Below, one piece after another: positions 1 through 8,532 of a stretch of DNA of 11,510 bases (position 1 is its first letter; every line of letters begins with the position of its first letter). Made by a program: the position numbers and the translations under genes. Below the pieces are notes generated by a model. The model saw only the letters and a list, made by a program, of their open reading frames with translations, searched no databases and was not told the origin of the DNA. The stretch spans positions 1-11,510 of the forward strand of contig JAJYZN010000081.1 in NCBI GenBank assembly GCA_021799915.1, written 5' to 3'. The stretch comes from Actinomycetes bacterium. Its GTDB lineage: Bacteria > Actinomycetota > Acidimicrobiia > Acidimicrobiales > RAAP-2.

Positions 1-1266
<1,266 letters not shown>

Positions 1267-1273
1267 GTGACCG

Positions 1274-1278
1274 CCTCC
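1274..1278 (-). promoter_or_regulatory. clpC ribosome binding site
   Basis: GGAGG on the minus strand, 7 nt before the GTG codon of clpC. It fixes the start at 1266, where the protein opens with the usual FERFTDRAR wording of ClpC. Confidence 0.75.
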
Positions 1279-1302
1279 GTCGTTGGTCGTCCTTGGAAAA
1301 CC

Positions 1303-1308
1303 AGTGTA
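1303..1308 (-). promoter_or_regulatory. Possible -10 element of clpC promoter
   Basis: TACACT on the minus strand fits the TAnnnT pattern of actinobacterial housekeeping promoters and would give a leader of roughly 30 nt before the clpC GTG. No good -35 hexamer is visible 16-18 bp upstream, and I see no clear ClgR, HspR or CtsR operator. This is a weak call by eye. Confidence 0.3.
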
Positions 1309-1392
1309 CCCGGAGCGCCCTCCGGCGACGTCGCGTGCGGGGCAGGCTGGACCCGAGCCGGTCCGGGCTATGCGCCTCGGCGCGAGGTCGCC

Positions 1393-1398
1393 TATCGT
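1393..1398 (+). promoter_or_regulatory. Possible -10 element giving a leaderless polyprenyl synthase mRNA
   Basis: TATCGT ends 8 nt before the GTG start at 1407. That places the expected transcription start at or within two bases of the start codon. No Shine-Dalgarno sequence lies at a usable distance upstream of this GTG (the nearby GGAG runs into the start codon itself). Both facts fit a leaderless transcript, which is common in actinobacteria. No -35 match is visible. Confidence 0.35.
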
Positions 1399-1406
1399 TT
1401 GCCGGA

Positions 1407-2381
1407 GTGAACCCCACCGAAGCGCTCGGCCTCCCCCACCTGGCATCGGACCTCCAGGCGCTCGAACCCCTGCTCACGGCGTCGGTGACGACCGGCGACC
1501 CGTTCCTCGACGACGTCACCACCCACCTCATCGCGGCCGGGGGCAAGCGCATCCGCCCTGCGCTGAGCATCGCCGCGGCAACCGGAGGGCGGGCGTCGGC
1601 GACCGAGGACCAGCTCCTCGGCGGCGTATCGGTCGAGCTGGTCCACCTGGCCTCCTTGTACCACGACGACGTGATCGACGAGGCGCCCATCCGCAGGAAC
1701 GTGGAGAGCGTGAACAGCCGGTTCGGGAACCTCGTGGCCATCGTGGCCGGCGACTACCTCCTCGCCCGCTCAGCGGCGATCGCCGCCGGCCTCGGCACCG
1801 AGATCGCAGGCCTCTTGGCGGACACGCTCGGCCGGCTGTGCCAGGGCCAGGTCGCCGAAGTCCGCTCGTCGTTCCAGATAGGCCGCACCCGCGACGAGTA
1901 CTTCGCCGCGATCGCCGGCAAGACCGCCGCCCTCATGGCCACGTCGTGCCGGATCGGCGCGCTCACCGGGTCGGCGCCCGGCGACGAGGTGGCAGCGCTG
2001 ACCACCTACGGGCACAGCCTCGGCATGGTCTTCCAGCTCCGCGACGACGTCCTCGACGTCGTCGCGACCGACGGCGAGCTCGGCAAGCCGGCGGGTCAGG
2101 ACCTCGCCGAGGGGATCTACACGCTGCCGGTCATCGTGGCGCTCGAGGATCCCGACGCCGGTCCCGAGCTGCGCCCTCTCCTGGGCCAGCCGCTCGCCCA
2201 GCCCGAGCGGGAGAAGGCCCGCCAGATCGTGGCGGCCTCGTGCGGGGTGGCCGAGACCGTGGCCCAGGCACGCCGCTACGCCGACGACGCCGTGCAGGCT
2301 GCGGCCGGTGTGCGCGCAAGCGGGGTGGCCGCCGGCCTGGCCAGGCTCGCCGAGTCGCTCCTCGACGGCCTGGTCGGCTGA
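1407..2381 (+). CDS. Trans-polyprenyl diphosphate synthase (long-chain isoprenyl synthase)
   Basis: Adds isopentenyl diphosphate units head-to-tail to an allylic diphosphate; the long chain probably becomes the menaquinone tail. At 324 residues it has the family's usual length. It shows GGKRIRP (45-51), the first Asp-rich motif DDVID (87-91), GDYLLA after it, the second Asp-rich motif in QLRDDVLD, and the [11 protein letters not shown] stretch that follows. The fifth residue before the first Asp-rich motif is Ala (82). Short-chain synthases have a bulky aromatic there, so a long-chain product is likely; the exact chain length cannot be read. The GTG at 1407 is preferred because homology begins soon after it. 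A TTG at 1293 would add 38 Arg-rich residues and run back through the clpC promoter region. The gene stands alone on the plus strand, divergent from clpC and convergent with the secreted-protein gene. A name such as GrcC or HepT is not justified. Confidence 0.93.
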   Translation: MNPTEALGLPHLASDLQALEPLLTASVTTGDPFLDDVTTHLIAAGGKRIRPALSIAAATGGRASATEDQLLGGVSVELVHLASLYHDDVIDEAPIRRNVESVNSRFGNLVAIVAGDYLLARSAAIAAGLGTEIAGLLADTLGRLCQGQVAEVRSSFQIGRTRDEYFAAIAGKTAALMATSCRIGALTGSAPGDEVAALTTYGHSLGMVFQLRDDVLDVVATDGELGKPAGQDLAEGIYTLPVIVALEDPDAGPELRPLLGQPLAQPEREKARQIVAASCGVAETVAQARRYADDAVQAAAGVRASGVAAGLARLAESLLDGLVG

Positions 2382-2401
2382 CGTCCGGTCGGTCGCCCGG
2401 C

Positions 2402-2424
2402 GGCCACCCCGGCGCCCGGTGGTC
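2402..2424. terminator. Possible bidirectional hairpin between convergent genes
   Basis: GGCCACC (2402-2408) can pair with GGTGGTC (2418-2424) around a 9-nt loop, with one G-T wobble. It lies in the 41-bp gap between two convergent genes and overlaps the stop codon of the minus-strand one. There is no T-tract on either side, so it is a weak candidate. Confidence 0.3.
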
Positions 2425-2803
2425 AACCTTGGCTCTTGCTCCCGGCTGCGGAAGCGGGGAGGTGGCAGAACGCCTGCACATCTTTCGCCAAATTGGCGGC
2501 TTTGGCCTGGAGGGCGCCCAGCCGCTTGATCCGGTCCTGGATGCGGGTGGCCTCACGTGTGCGGTGATCGGCCTTCGCAACCGCTTCACGGTGCTCGGCT
2601 TTCGGCAGCCAGGCGTCGTAGCGGGTGTTCAGCGACTCCAACCTCTTGATCAGCGCCGGTGCCTTGGCGCAGATCTTCGGCGGCGTCGCCGGCTTGGCGA
2701 CCGCCGGGCCGCCGGTGGTGGCCCCGGCGACCCCGGCGGCCCCCAGCGCGAGGGTGCTCCCCAGCGCGGCGGTGGCGACCAGCTTTGCGATGTGCTTCTT
2801 CAT
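2423..2803 (-). CDS. Small secreted helical protein of unknown function
   Basis: I do not recognise this 126-residue protein. Residues 1-28 are a clear Sec signal peptide: MKK start, hydrophobic Ala/Leu/Gly core, and AGA cleavage site at 26-28. The mature part has a short Pro/Ala stretch (33-42) and then a Lys/Arg/Ala/Glu-rich region (about 46-112) that looks mostly helical, like a hairpin of two amphipathic helices. Its only two cysteines, C45 and C113, bracket that region and could form a disulphide outside the cell. There is no lipobox, so it is probably released rather than anchored. The ATG at 2803 is chosen over an upstream in-frame start at 2959 because it begins the signal peptide and has a good ribosome site. 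It lies downstream of lysS on the same strand but is separated by a hairpin and a phased repeat array, so it probably has its own regulated promoter. Confidence 0.8.
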   Translation of the reverse strand: MKKHIAKLVATAALGSTLALGAAGVAGATTGGPAVAKPATPPKICAKAPALIKRLESLNTRYDAWLPKAEHREAVAKADHRTREATRIQDRIKRLGALQAKAANLAKDVQAFCHLPASAAGSKSQG

Positions 2804-2809
2804 CTTGGG

Positions 2810-2815
2810 CTCCCT
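2810..2815 (-). promoter_or_regulatory. Ribosome binding site that fixes the secreted-protein start
   Basis: AGGGAG on the minus strand, 6 nt before the ATG at 2803. It supports the short form with the signal peptide at its very N-terminus. Confidence 0.65.
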
Positions 2816-2900
2816 TCTTCGTGCTCCCTGCCCGGTCGTGCCATCCGGCACTCTGACGTCGCTCGACGCGATCATCGGTGCCCCTGTTCTCTCACGCGGC

Positions 2901-2944
2901 GGTGAAGCCGGTGTGAGGCCGATGTGAGGAGTTTGTGAGGGCCA
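2901..2944 (-). promoter_or_regulatory. Four 11-bp phased GTGA/TCAC direct repeats (OmpR/PhoP-type operator)
   Basis: On the plus strand GTGA begins at 2902, 2913, 2924 and 2935, exactly 11 bp apart. The units are GGTGAAG followed by three copies of TGTGAGG, each with a variable 4-bp spacer. On the minus strand this reads CCTCACA-N4 repeated. Direct half-sites at one-turn (11 bp) spacing are typical of winged-helix OmpR/PhoB response regulators; mycobacterial PhoP uses TCACAGC-N4 repeats and the Streptomyces PHO box also has 11-bp units. The array ends 97 bp upstream of the secreted-protein ATG and follows the lysS hairpin, so that gene is the only obvious target. No convincing -10 was found between the array and the gene. 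The regulator itself is not in the window. Confidence 0.6.
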
Positions 2945-2954
2945 CGAACGTCCG

Positions 2955-2986
2955 GGCACACCGCGGGTCGCCCGGGCAGGTGTGCC
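2955..2986 (-). terminator. Hairpin directly after lysS (possible operon terminator)
   Basis: Perfect 8-bp inverted repeat GGCACACC / GGTGTGCC around a 16-nt GC-rich loop, starting at the base after the lysS stop codon. It would end the long cofactor operon and insulate the secreted-protein gene. It lacks a T-tract, as many high-GC actinobacterial terminators do, so termination is inferred from structure and position. Confidence 0.45.
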
Positions 2987-4393
2987 TCAGCGCTCGGGGC
3001 GGAGGGTCGGGAAGGCGATCACCTCGCGGATGTTGGCTGCGTCGGCGAGGAGCATGACCAGCCGGTCGACCCCTATCCCGAGCCCGGCCGTCGGGGGGAG
3101 ACCGTGCTCCATCGCCTGCAGGTAGTCCTCGTCGACCGGCATCGCCTCGTCGTCGCCCGCGGCGCGCTCGGCTGCCTGGGCCTCGAACCTCGCCCTCTGG
3201 TCGTCGGGATCGACAAGCTCGCTGAACGCGTTCGCCAGCTCTCGTCCAGCCACCACTACCTCGAACCGCTCTGCGAGTGTCGGGTCGTCACGGTGGCGCC
3301 GGGCCAGCGGCGACACCTCGGCCGGGTAGTCGCAGACGAAGACCGGTCCCCACAGGGCGGGCTCGGTGGTCTTCTCGTACAGCTCCAGCACCAGCTTGCC
3401 CGGTCCCCAGGTCGGCTGGAAGGGGACGTCGAGGTCGGCGAGGACCCGGTGCAAGTCCGCCACCGGGACGTGCACGTCGACGTCGCGGCCAGTCGCTTCG
3501 GCGATCAGCTCGACGAGCGTGGCCCGCCGCCACGGGGGAGCCAGGTCGAGCGGGCGGCCTTGGCAGGTGAGCGACGTCGTACCGCACACATCCACGGCCA
3601 GACCGCTCACGAGCTCTTCGACGAGGAGCATGAGGTCGGTGTAGTCGGCGTAGGCCTGGTACAGCTCCATGGCGGTGAACTCGGGGTTGTGCCGGGGTGA
3701 CAGCCCTTCGTTGCGGAAGAGCCGGCCGATCTCGAACACCCTCTCGAACCCGCCGACCACAAGCCGCTTCAAGTAGAGCTCGGGGGCGATCCGCAAGTAG
3801 AGGTCGGTGTCGAGGGCGTTGTGGTGGGTGACGAACGGCTTGGCGAGGGCGCCACCGGGAATGGGGTGGAGGATCGGCGTCTCGACCTCGACGAACCCCT
3901 TCTCCCAGAGCCGCTCGCGGAGCCTGCGGAGGAGCTCGCTGCGCAGCAGGAGGATCCTGCGACTGGCGTCGTTGGCCCACAGGTCGACCTCGCGCTGGCG
4001 GTAGCGGGTCTCGACGTCGCTGACGCCGCGCCATTTGTCGCCGAAGGACCGACGGGCCTCGGCGAGGAGGCGCCACTCGGCCACCTTCACCGACACCTCG
4101 CCTCGCCGGGTGCGGACGATCTCCCCCCGGGCGCCGATCCAGTCGCCCAGGCGGAGGCGAGTGAACGCCTCGAAGTCGGCGGTCGTCGCCTGCAGCGCCA
4201 TGAGCTGGACAGCGCCCGAAGAGTCCCGCAGCTCGGCGAACGCGAGGCGCCCCTGGGGGCGCGACAGCATCACCCGCCCGGCCACCGAGACTTCCTCGCC
4301 CGACTCGGCGCCCGGGCCGATGCCGGCACCTCGGGCGACCACCTCGGCCGCGGTTGCGGTCCGCTCGAAGCGGTAGGGGACGGCGGCGCTCAC
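2987..4393 (-). CDS. lysS: Lysyl-tRNA synthetase, class II
   Basis: Charges tRNA-Lys with lysine in the cytosol. The 468 residues show an OB-fold anticodon-binding domain (about 35-110, with VAGRVMLSR and the FAELRDSSG stretch) and then the class II catalytic core. Motif 1 lies around [14 protein letters not shown] (168-181). The LysRS-type segment [20 protein letters not shown] is at 189-208, motif 2 [15 protein letters not shown] at 226-240 and motif 3 [12 protein letters not shown] at 437-448. The intact OB domain rules out an EpmA-like paralogue. The GTG start at 4393 overlaps the coaX stop in a GTGA; the reading frame stays open further upstream only as a shadow of coaX. With this start the protein begins at the PYRFERT segment and lacks the N-terminal helix of about 30-40 residues that many LysRSs carry before it. 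It is the last gene of the cofactor operon. Confidence 0.96.
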   Translation of the reverse strand: MSAAVPYRFERTATAAEVVARGAGIGPGAESGEEVSVAGRVMLSRPQGRLAFAELRDSSGAVQLMALQATTADFEAFTRLRLGDWIGARGEIVRTRRGEVSVKVAEWRLLAEARRSFGDKWRGVSDVETRYRQREVDLWANDASRRILLLRSELLRRLRERLWEKGFVEVETPILHPIPGGALAKPFVTHHNALDTDLYLRIAPELYLKRLVVGGFERVFEIGRLFRNEGLSPRHNPEFTAMELYQAYADYTDLMLLVEELVSGLAVDVCGTTSLTCQGRPLDLAPPWRRATLVELIAEATGRDVDVHVPVADLHRVLADLDVPFQPTWGPGKLVLELYEKTTEPALWGPVFVCDYPAEVSPLARRHRDDPTLAERFEVVVAGRELANAFSELVDPDDQRARFEAQAAERAAGDDEAMPVDEDYLQAMEHGLPPTAGLGIGVDRLVMLLADAANIREVIAFPTLRPER

Positions 4394-5340
4394 TTGTGGC
4401 CGCCACCGGAATGGCCCGCCGCTCCCTCGCCCGCAGAGCCACCCGCGGATGCGACCGCAGAGCCACCCGCAGATGCGACCGCGGAGCCCGCCGGCCGCTC
4501 CTTGGTCTGGCGCTCGTACACGATGCGCAGGCCGTGGAGGGTGAGCCAGGGCTCGACGTGGTCGACGACCTCGGCGTGGGGAGCGATCAGCTCGCTCAGC
4601 CCCCCGGTGGCGACCACCGTAGCCGGGCCGAGCTCGGCCATGAATCGCCGGCACAGCCCGTCGAGCTGGGCGGCGAAGCCGTAGAGGGCGCCGGACTGGA
4701 TCGACTCGGCCGTGGAGCGGCCGATCACCGCCTTCGGCGCGACCAGCTCGACGCGCCGGAGGGCGGCCGCATGCTGGAAGAGGGCTTCGAGGCTGATCGA
4801 CACACCGGGCGTGATGGCACCGCCGAGGTACTCGCCGGCCTCGGAGATGGCATCGAACGTCGTGGCCGTCCCGAGGTCCACCACGATGCACGGCCCTCCG
4901 TAGAGGTCGTACGCGCCGATGGCGTTGGCAACCCGGTCGGCACCGACGTCCTTGGGACTGTCATAGAGGATCGACATGCCGCTCTTCACCCCCGGCCCCA
5001 GCACGACGCACGGGACCCCCCCGAACCACCGCGACGCCATCTGGCGGAGCTCCGCGGTCACGGCCGGGACCGAAGAGCTCACGGCCATGCCGTTGACCGT
5101 ACTGGTGATGTCCAGGCCTTCGAGGTCCAGGAGCTGGGTGAGCAGCACGGCGTACTCGTCGGGGGTGCGGGTCGGCACGGTCGAGAGCCGCCAGTGATGG
5201 GTGAGCCCGCCACTCGGCTGGACGTCCGCAGCGATGCCGAAGCCGGCATCGCCTGGCGGCAGCGCGTCTCCTTCGGCCTCGGTCAGCGCGTACAGGCCGA
5301 CAACCGTCTCGGTGTTGCCGACGTCGATCGCGAGCAGCAC
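4390..5340 (-). CDS. coaX: Type III pantothenate kinase
   Basis: Phosphorylates pantothenate to 4'-phosphopantothenate, the first step from vitamin B5 to CoA. The 316 residues carry the ASKHA-fold motifs of CoaX: DVGNT phosphate motif (6-10), PGVKSGM (116-122), GADR (133-136), DLGTATTFD adenosine motif (155-163) and GGAITPG (173-179). Two parts are unusual. An insert of about 20 residues (22-43, Gly/Ala/Asp-rich) follows the first beta-strands. The C-terminal tail (about 284-316) is low-complexity, with an 8-residue repeat VASAGGSA (288-295 and 296-303). Both lie outside the catalytic motifs. The GTG start has AAGGAGG 8 nt upstream, encoded by the last codons of nadC; the two genes are 3 nt apart. 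The stop overlaps the lysS start. PanC and PanD, which make its substrate, are upstream in the same operon. Confidence 0.95.
   Translation of the reverse strand: MLLAIDVGNTETVVGLYALTEAEGDALPPGDAGFGIAADVQPSGGLTHHWRLSTVPTRTPDEYAVLLTQLLDLEGLDITSTVNGMAVSSSVPAVTAELRQMASRWFGGVPCVVLGPGVKSGMSILYDSPKDVGADRVANAIGAYDLYGGPCIVVDLGTATTFDAISEAGEYLGGAITPGVSISLEALFQHAAALRRVELVAPKAVIGRSTAESIQSGALYGFAAQLDGLCRRFMAELGPATVVATGGLSELIAPHAEVVDHVEPWLTLHGLRIVYERQTKERPAGSAVASAGGSAVASAGGSAGEGAAGHSGGGHK
4432..4492 (-). repeat. 24-bp in-frame tandem repeat in the coaX 3' end
   Basis: Two 24-bp units (4432-4455 and 4456-4479) differ at one base, which is synonymous, and a partial third unit follows to about 4492. Each unit encodes VASAGGSA. 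The tract makes up much of the CoaX C-terminal tail after the last recognisable fold residues. Confidence 0.85.
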
Positions 5341-5343
5341 CGC

Positions 5344-6243
5344 TCACGCCTCCTTGACGAGACCGGGGGCGTGCCCCGGGACAAGGTCCAGTCCGATGTC
5401 GAGCACCGGCGCGGAGTGGGTGAGAGCACCGACCGAGAGCAGGTCGGCACCGGTCGCGGCGTAGCGAGCGATGGTGCCGAGGGAGAGACCACCGGACACC
5501 TCGACGAGCACGCCACGATCCCCGGCCTCGTGACGAGCCAACGCCACGCACGCCGAGACCTGCTCGGGGGACATGTTGTCCAAGAGCACCGCGGTCGCCC
5601 CGGCCCGGCACGCATCTTGGACCTGCTCGGGCCGGTCGCACTCCACCTCCACCATGCGCCCGGGCCACAGCTCCCGGGCACTGGCCACCGCGCCGGCGAT
5701 CCCGAGGGCTCCCAAGTGGTTGTCCTTCACCAAGACGGCGTCGGAGAGGCTGGCCCGATGATTGTGGCCGCCTCCGGCCCGGACAGCGGCCTTCTCCAGG
5801 GCGCGCAGGCCCGGCGTGGTCTTGCGGGTGTCGAGCACTCGCACGGCGGGGTTGGCGGCACGCGCTGCGTCGACGAACAGCCGCGTGAGGGAGGCGACTC
5901 CCGAGAGGTGGCAGAGGAAATTCAGCGCCGTGCGCTCGGCCGTGAGGATGGAGCGCAGGGGCCCGTCCACTCGGGCCACTTCGTCTCCTGGCGACACCTC
6001 GGTGCCGTCGGGTCGGTGCCAGGTCACACGCAAATCCCGGTCGACCTGGGTGAAAGTTTCCTCGGCGCAACGCTGCCCGGCGATCACCCCCTCACTGCGG
6101 GACATGAGCACGAGCGCGCCAACCGCATCCGCCGGGACGAGCGCAGCCGTGAGGTCGCCGAGCCCTTGGACGTCTTCGGTGAGCGCCCTGGCAACGGCTT
6201 CGCGCACCGCCGGCCAGGGGGGGTGAGGATCGGTCGGGCTCAC
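5344..6243 (-). CDS. nadC: Quinolinate phosphoribosyltransferase (nicotinate-nucleotide pyrophosphorylase, carboxylating)
   Basis: Converts quinolinate and PRPP into nicotinate mononucleotide, the third step of NAD synthesis from aspartate. At 299 residues it has the usual length. The family signature is complete: LNFLCHLSG (108-115), DTRKTTPGLR (138-147), GGGHNHR (157-163), KDNHL (173-177), VEVECD (198-203), LLDNMSPEQ (220-228), VSGGL (249-253) and the GADLLSVGALTHS phosphate-binding end (265-277). The GTG at 6243 is chosen because it overlaps the nadB stop in a GTGA; an in-frame start at 6300 would add 19 residues inside nadB. The last codons (Lys-Glu-Ala) double as the coaX ribosome site. 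NadB upstream supplies iminoaspartate; the intervening enzyme NadA is not in this window. Confidence 0.96.
   Translation of the reverse strand: MSPTDPHPPWPAVREAVARALTEDVQGLGDLTAALVPADAVGALVLMSRSEGVIAGQRCAEETFTQVDRDLRVTWHRPDGTEVSPGDEVARVDGPLRSILTAERTALNFLCHLSGVASLTRLFVDAARAANPAVRVLDTRKTTPGLRALEKAAVRAGGGHNHRASLSDAVLVKDNHLGALGIAGAVASARELWPGRMVEVECDRPEQVQDACRAGATAVLLDNMSPEQVSACVALARHEAGDRGVLVEVSGGLSLGTIARYAATGADLLSVGALTHSAPVLDIGLDLVPGHAPGLVKEA
5349..5355 (-). promoter_or_regulatory. coaX ribosome binding site inside nadC
   Basis: AAGGAGG on the minus strand, 8 nt before the coaX GTG, formed by the final Lys and Glu codons of nadC. It suggests that coaX translation is linked to that of nadC. Confidence 0.65.
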
Positions 6244-8069
6244 GGCCGGCGACCCGAGACCCGGGAGTGCGAACCATGCACGCCGTGCACCAGCCGACAA
6301 CGCCAGGTGGGATCAGTCGCCGGGAAGTCCGATCGCGAGTGCGCGCCACGGCTCTCCTCGCGCCGGGTCGCTGACTCCAAGAGCGCGTCGGCCACGGTGG
6401 CGAGGTTGCGCAGCTCGCCTCGGCAGGCGGCAATGGCAGTGGCGGTGCGCCCGTCCTGCGCTGCGTCGAGAATCTCGGCCACCGCGCCCAATGCTGCCCG
6501 AGCCGTGTCGAGTGACTCGGCGCTCCGCACGACACCGGCACCGGCAGTCATCGCCCGCTGCAGGAAGCCTCGCGCCTTGTCGATGTCGATGCCATCGACC
6601 GCGTCCGCCTCCGCGGCTGCCGGCCCTGCCCGGTGGCCACCGACGACGCGACCGGTACCTCGAGAGGATCCGCGCCCGATCCATCGGAGGCCGATCGCAG
6701 CCGACGGGTCGAGAGCCCCGCCATGTGCCGGGAAAGTGCGACCGGTGACGATGGCCTCCGCCACCCTCGCGCCGAACACCATGCCTTCGAGGAGGGAGTT
6801 CGAGGCCAAGCGGTTGGCACCGTGGACCCCGGTACAGGCGGCTTCGCCCGCCGCCCACAAGCCGGGCAGGACGGTCGCCCCCCAAAGGTCGGTGAGCACC
6901 CCACCCGAGAGGTGATGGGCGGCGGGAGCGATCGGGAGCCAGTCCACGCTCGGGTCGAGGCCGATCTCCGACAACGACGCGGCGATGGTCGGGAACCTCT
7001 CTTCGAAGCGCTCGAGCCCGGTGGCGTCGAGCCAGAGATGCTCCACGCCATCCTCGGCCATGCGCGCAGCCATCGCCCGGCTGACCACGTCGCGCGGCGC
7101 CAGCTCCTCGACGAACCGGCGCCCTGAACCGTCTCGCAGCAGCGCACCGTGACCCCGGAGCGCCTCGGAGAGAAGGGGGCGGGGCATCGCCGGATGGTGG
7201 AGCGCGGTCGGATGGAACTGCACGAACTCCACGTCGGCCACAGGCACCCCGGCCCGGAGCGCCATGGCAACGCCGTCACCGGTGGACTCGGGCGGGTTGG
7301 TGGTCACCTCGAACAATTGGCCCACGCCACCGGTTGCCAGGACGACGTGGGCAGCCCTCACCACCACCGGACCAGTGCCAGGTGCTGCCCCGGAGCCGCG
7401 TGTCGCCCCGGAGCCGCGTGTCGCCCCGGAGCCGGGTGCTGCCCCGGAGCCGCCGTGATCGATGTGGGTGGATGGGGGCAACGCAAGCACGCCCACGCAG
7501 CGACCGCCTTCGACGACCAGGTCGAGCGCGAACCACCGCTCCAGCATGGTCGTGGCGGCACGCGTGGCTTCCACCAGGGCCCGTTCCACCTCGGCACCGG
7601 TCGCCGCGCCTCCTGCGTGGACGACCCTGGCCCGGGAGTGCCCGCCTTCGCGTGCGAGCGCCAGCGACCCGGAGACTTCGCGGTCGAACTTGGCACCCAT
7701 GGCGATCAGCTCGTGCACGCGACCGGGTCCCTCGTCGACGAGCACGCGCACGGCGTCGGTGTCGCACAGACCAGCCCCGGCCGCGAGCGTGTCGGCCAGG
7801 TGGAGGTCGGTCGAGTCCTCGTCTCCGCCCAAGACGGCAGCAACCCCTCCCTGGGCCCATCGGGTCGCCGACTGCGACAGCTCCCCTTTGGTCAGGACGC
7901 CGACTCGGAGCCCGCCCGCCCGGTCGAATGCCGAAGCCAAGCGGACGGCAGCCGACAGACCGGCAACCCCGCTCCCCAGCACCAGGACGTCAAATGGGCC
8001 GGGCACGGACGGGGCGCCTGCACGCCCGTGAGCGCCCGCGTGTCCCGGAGAGATCCTCTCGGAGGTCAC
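6240..8069 (-). CDS. nadB: L-aspartate oxidase
   Basis: FAD enzyme that oxidises L-aspartate to iminoaspartate, the first step of de novo NAD synthesis. The 609 residues include the dinucleotide motif GSGVAG (32-37), SATRWAQGG (67-75), the [15 protein letters not shown] stretch (140-154) and the active-site block FHPTAL (285-290, with H286). RDVVSRAM (326-333, R330) and the [16 protein letters not shown] signature (414-429, R420) follow. The C-terminal helical domain contains the [10 protein letters not shown] motif (570-579). The family is usually 530-580 residues; part of the excess is a Gly/Ser/Ala repeat linker (207-230) before the strand leading to VLATGG. The GTG start overlaps the panD stop (GTGA), and the stop overlaps the nadC start in the same way. 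The conserved basic residues and the full oxidase signature favour NadB over succinate dehydrogenase or fumarate reductase flavoproteins. Confidence 0.96.
   Translation of the reverse strand: MTSERISPGHAGAHGRAGAPSVPGPFDVLVLGSGVAGLSAAVRLASAFDRAGGLRVGVLTKGELSQSATRWAQGGVAAVLGGDEDSTDLHLADTLAAGAGLCDTDAVRVLVDEGPGRVHELIAMGAKFDREVSGSLALAREGGHSRARVVHAGGAATGAEVERALVEATRAATTMLERWFALDLVVEGGRCVGVLALPPSTHIDHGGSGAAPGSGATRGSGATRGSGAAPGTGPVVVRAAHVVLATGGVGQLFEVTTNPPESTGDGVAMALRAGVPVADVEFVQFHPTALHHPAMPRPLLSEALRGHGALLRDGSGRRFVEELAPRDVVSRAMAARMAEDGVEHLWLDATGLERFEERFPTIAASLSEIGLDPSVDWLPIAPAAHHLSGGVLTDLWGATVLPGLWAAGEAACTGVHGANRLASNSLLEGMVFGARVAEAIVTGRTFPAHGGALDPSAAIGLRWIGRGSSRGTGRVVGGHRAGPAAAEADAVDGIDIDKARGFLQRAMTAGAGVVRSAESLDTARAALGAVAEILDAAQDGRTATAIAACRGELRNLATVADALLESATRREESRGAHSRSDFPATDPTWRCRLVHGVHGSHSRVSGRRP
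7382..7453 (-). repeat. 18-bp in-frame tandem repeat inside nadB
   Basis: Four contiguous 18-bp units (7382-7399, 7400-7417, 7418-7435, 7436-7453). The first and last are identical and the middle two differ slightly. They encode [24 protein letters not shown] at NadB residues 207-230, a flexible linker away from the catalytic residues. Confidence 0.88.
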
Positions 8070-8458
8070 GCCGGCCCGGCAGCCGCCAGCTCGGCATCGA
8101 GGCGGGCTGATGCCTCGTCGATCACGCGGTTCGAGCGGTCCACATGGACCACGCGGGGAACGTACACATCCAGCTCCTCGCGTGTGTAGTCGGCGTAGGT
8201 GATGAGGATCACCCGGTCACCGGGAGCCACCAGTCGGGCCGCCGCCCCGTTCAGGCAGATCTCGCCCGGCCCGCCCTCGATGGCATACGTCTCGAACCTC
8301 GCCCCGTTGTCGATGTCCAAGACCGCGACCTGCTCGTAGGGGAGGATGTCGGCCAGGGCCATGAGCTCGGTATCGATGCTCACAGATCCCACGTAGTTGA
8401 GATTGGCCGACGTGACCGTCGCCCGATGGATCTTCGACTTCATCATCCTTCGACGCAT
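8066..8458 (-). CDS. panD: Aspartate 1-decarboxylase proenzyme (pyruvoyl-dependent)
   Basis: Decarboxylates L-aspartate to beta-alanine, which PanC joins to pantoate. The 130-residue proenzyme keeps the landmarks at the same numbers as the E. coli enzyme: Lys9, the self-cleavage site Gly24-Ser25 (YVGSVSID), Arg54, Thr57 and Tyr58. Ser25 becomes the pyruvoyl group after self-processing into a small beta and a larger alpha chain. The start at 8458 ([16 protein letters not shown]) matches the family's N-terminus and has a strong ribosome site; an in-frame start at 8563 adds an unrelated Arg-rich extension and overlaps panC. A 74-nt gap separates it from panC. Its stop overlaps the nadB GTG, coupling two enzymes that draw on the same aspartate pool. 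Whether the host needs a PanM/PanZ-type maturation factor cannot be seen. Confidence 0.96.
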   Translation of the reverse strand: MRRRMMKSKIHRATVTSANLNYVGSVSIDTELMALADILPYEQVAVLDIDNGARFETYAIEGGPGEICLNGAAARLVAPGDRVILITYADYTREELDVYVPRVVHVDRSNRVIDEASARLDAELAAAGPA

Positions 8459-8463
8459 GAGGG

Positions 8464-8470
8464 TCCTCCC
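8464..8470 (-). promoter_or_regulatory. panD ribosome binding site
   Basis: GGGAGGA on the minus strand, 5 nt before the ATG at 8458. It decides between the family-length start and the longer in-frame option at 8563. Confidence 0.7.
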
Positions 8471-8532
8471 ACCTCGCTCACCTGCTGTCCGGCTCTGGGC
8501 CGAGTGCCTCGCATCGCTCTGCCGATCCTCCC

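Noticed and set aside
1267..1406. Small gene or RNA in the clpC / polyprenyl synthase divergent region
   Set aside because: Only weak promoter-like hexamers are visible. There is no ribosome site with an open frame and no strong hairpin.
1283..2905. Plus-strand open frame of 540 codons across the polyprenyl synthase
   Set aside because: It is a different frame of the same DNA with an Arg/Pro-rich product. The synthase frame has all catalytic motifs.
2912..2939. TGTGA elements as a CRP/cAMP site
   Set aside because: CRP sites are inverted repeats (TGTGA-N6-TCACA). Here all elements point the same way at 11-bp spacing.
2804..2959. Longer N-terminus for the small secreted protein, starting at 2959
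   Set aside because: It would bury the signal peptide behind 52 residues and read through the operator repeats. The ATG at 2803 has its own ribosome site.
4394..4891. Longer N-terminus for LysRS
   Set aside because: The extra residues are a shadow of coaX (Gly/Arg/Trp/Cys-rich) with no similarity to LysRS.
4354..6915. Very long plus-strand open frame of 853 codons
   Set aside because: It lies antisense to lysS, coaX, nadC and nadB, all of which match their families from end to end. High GC leaves such frames open, and the translation is Arg/Gly/His-rich with no recognisable domain.
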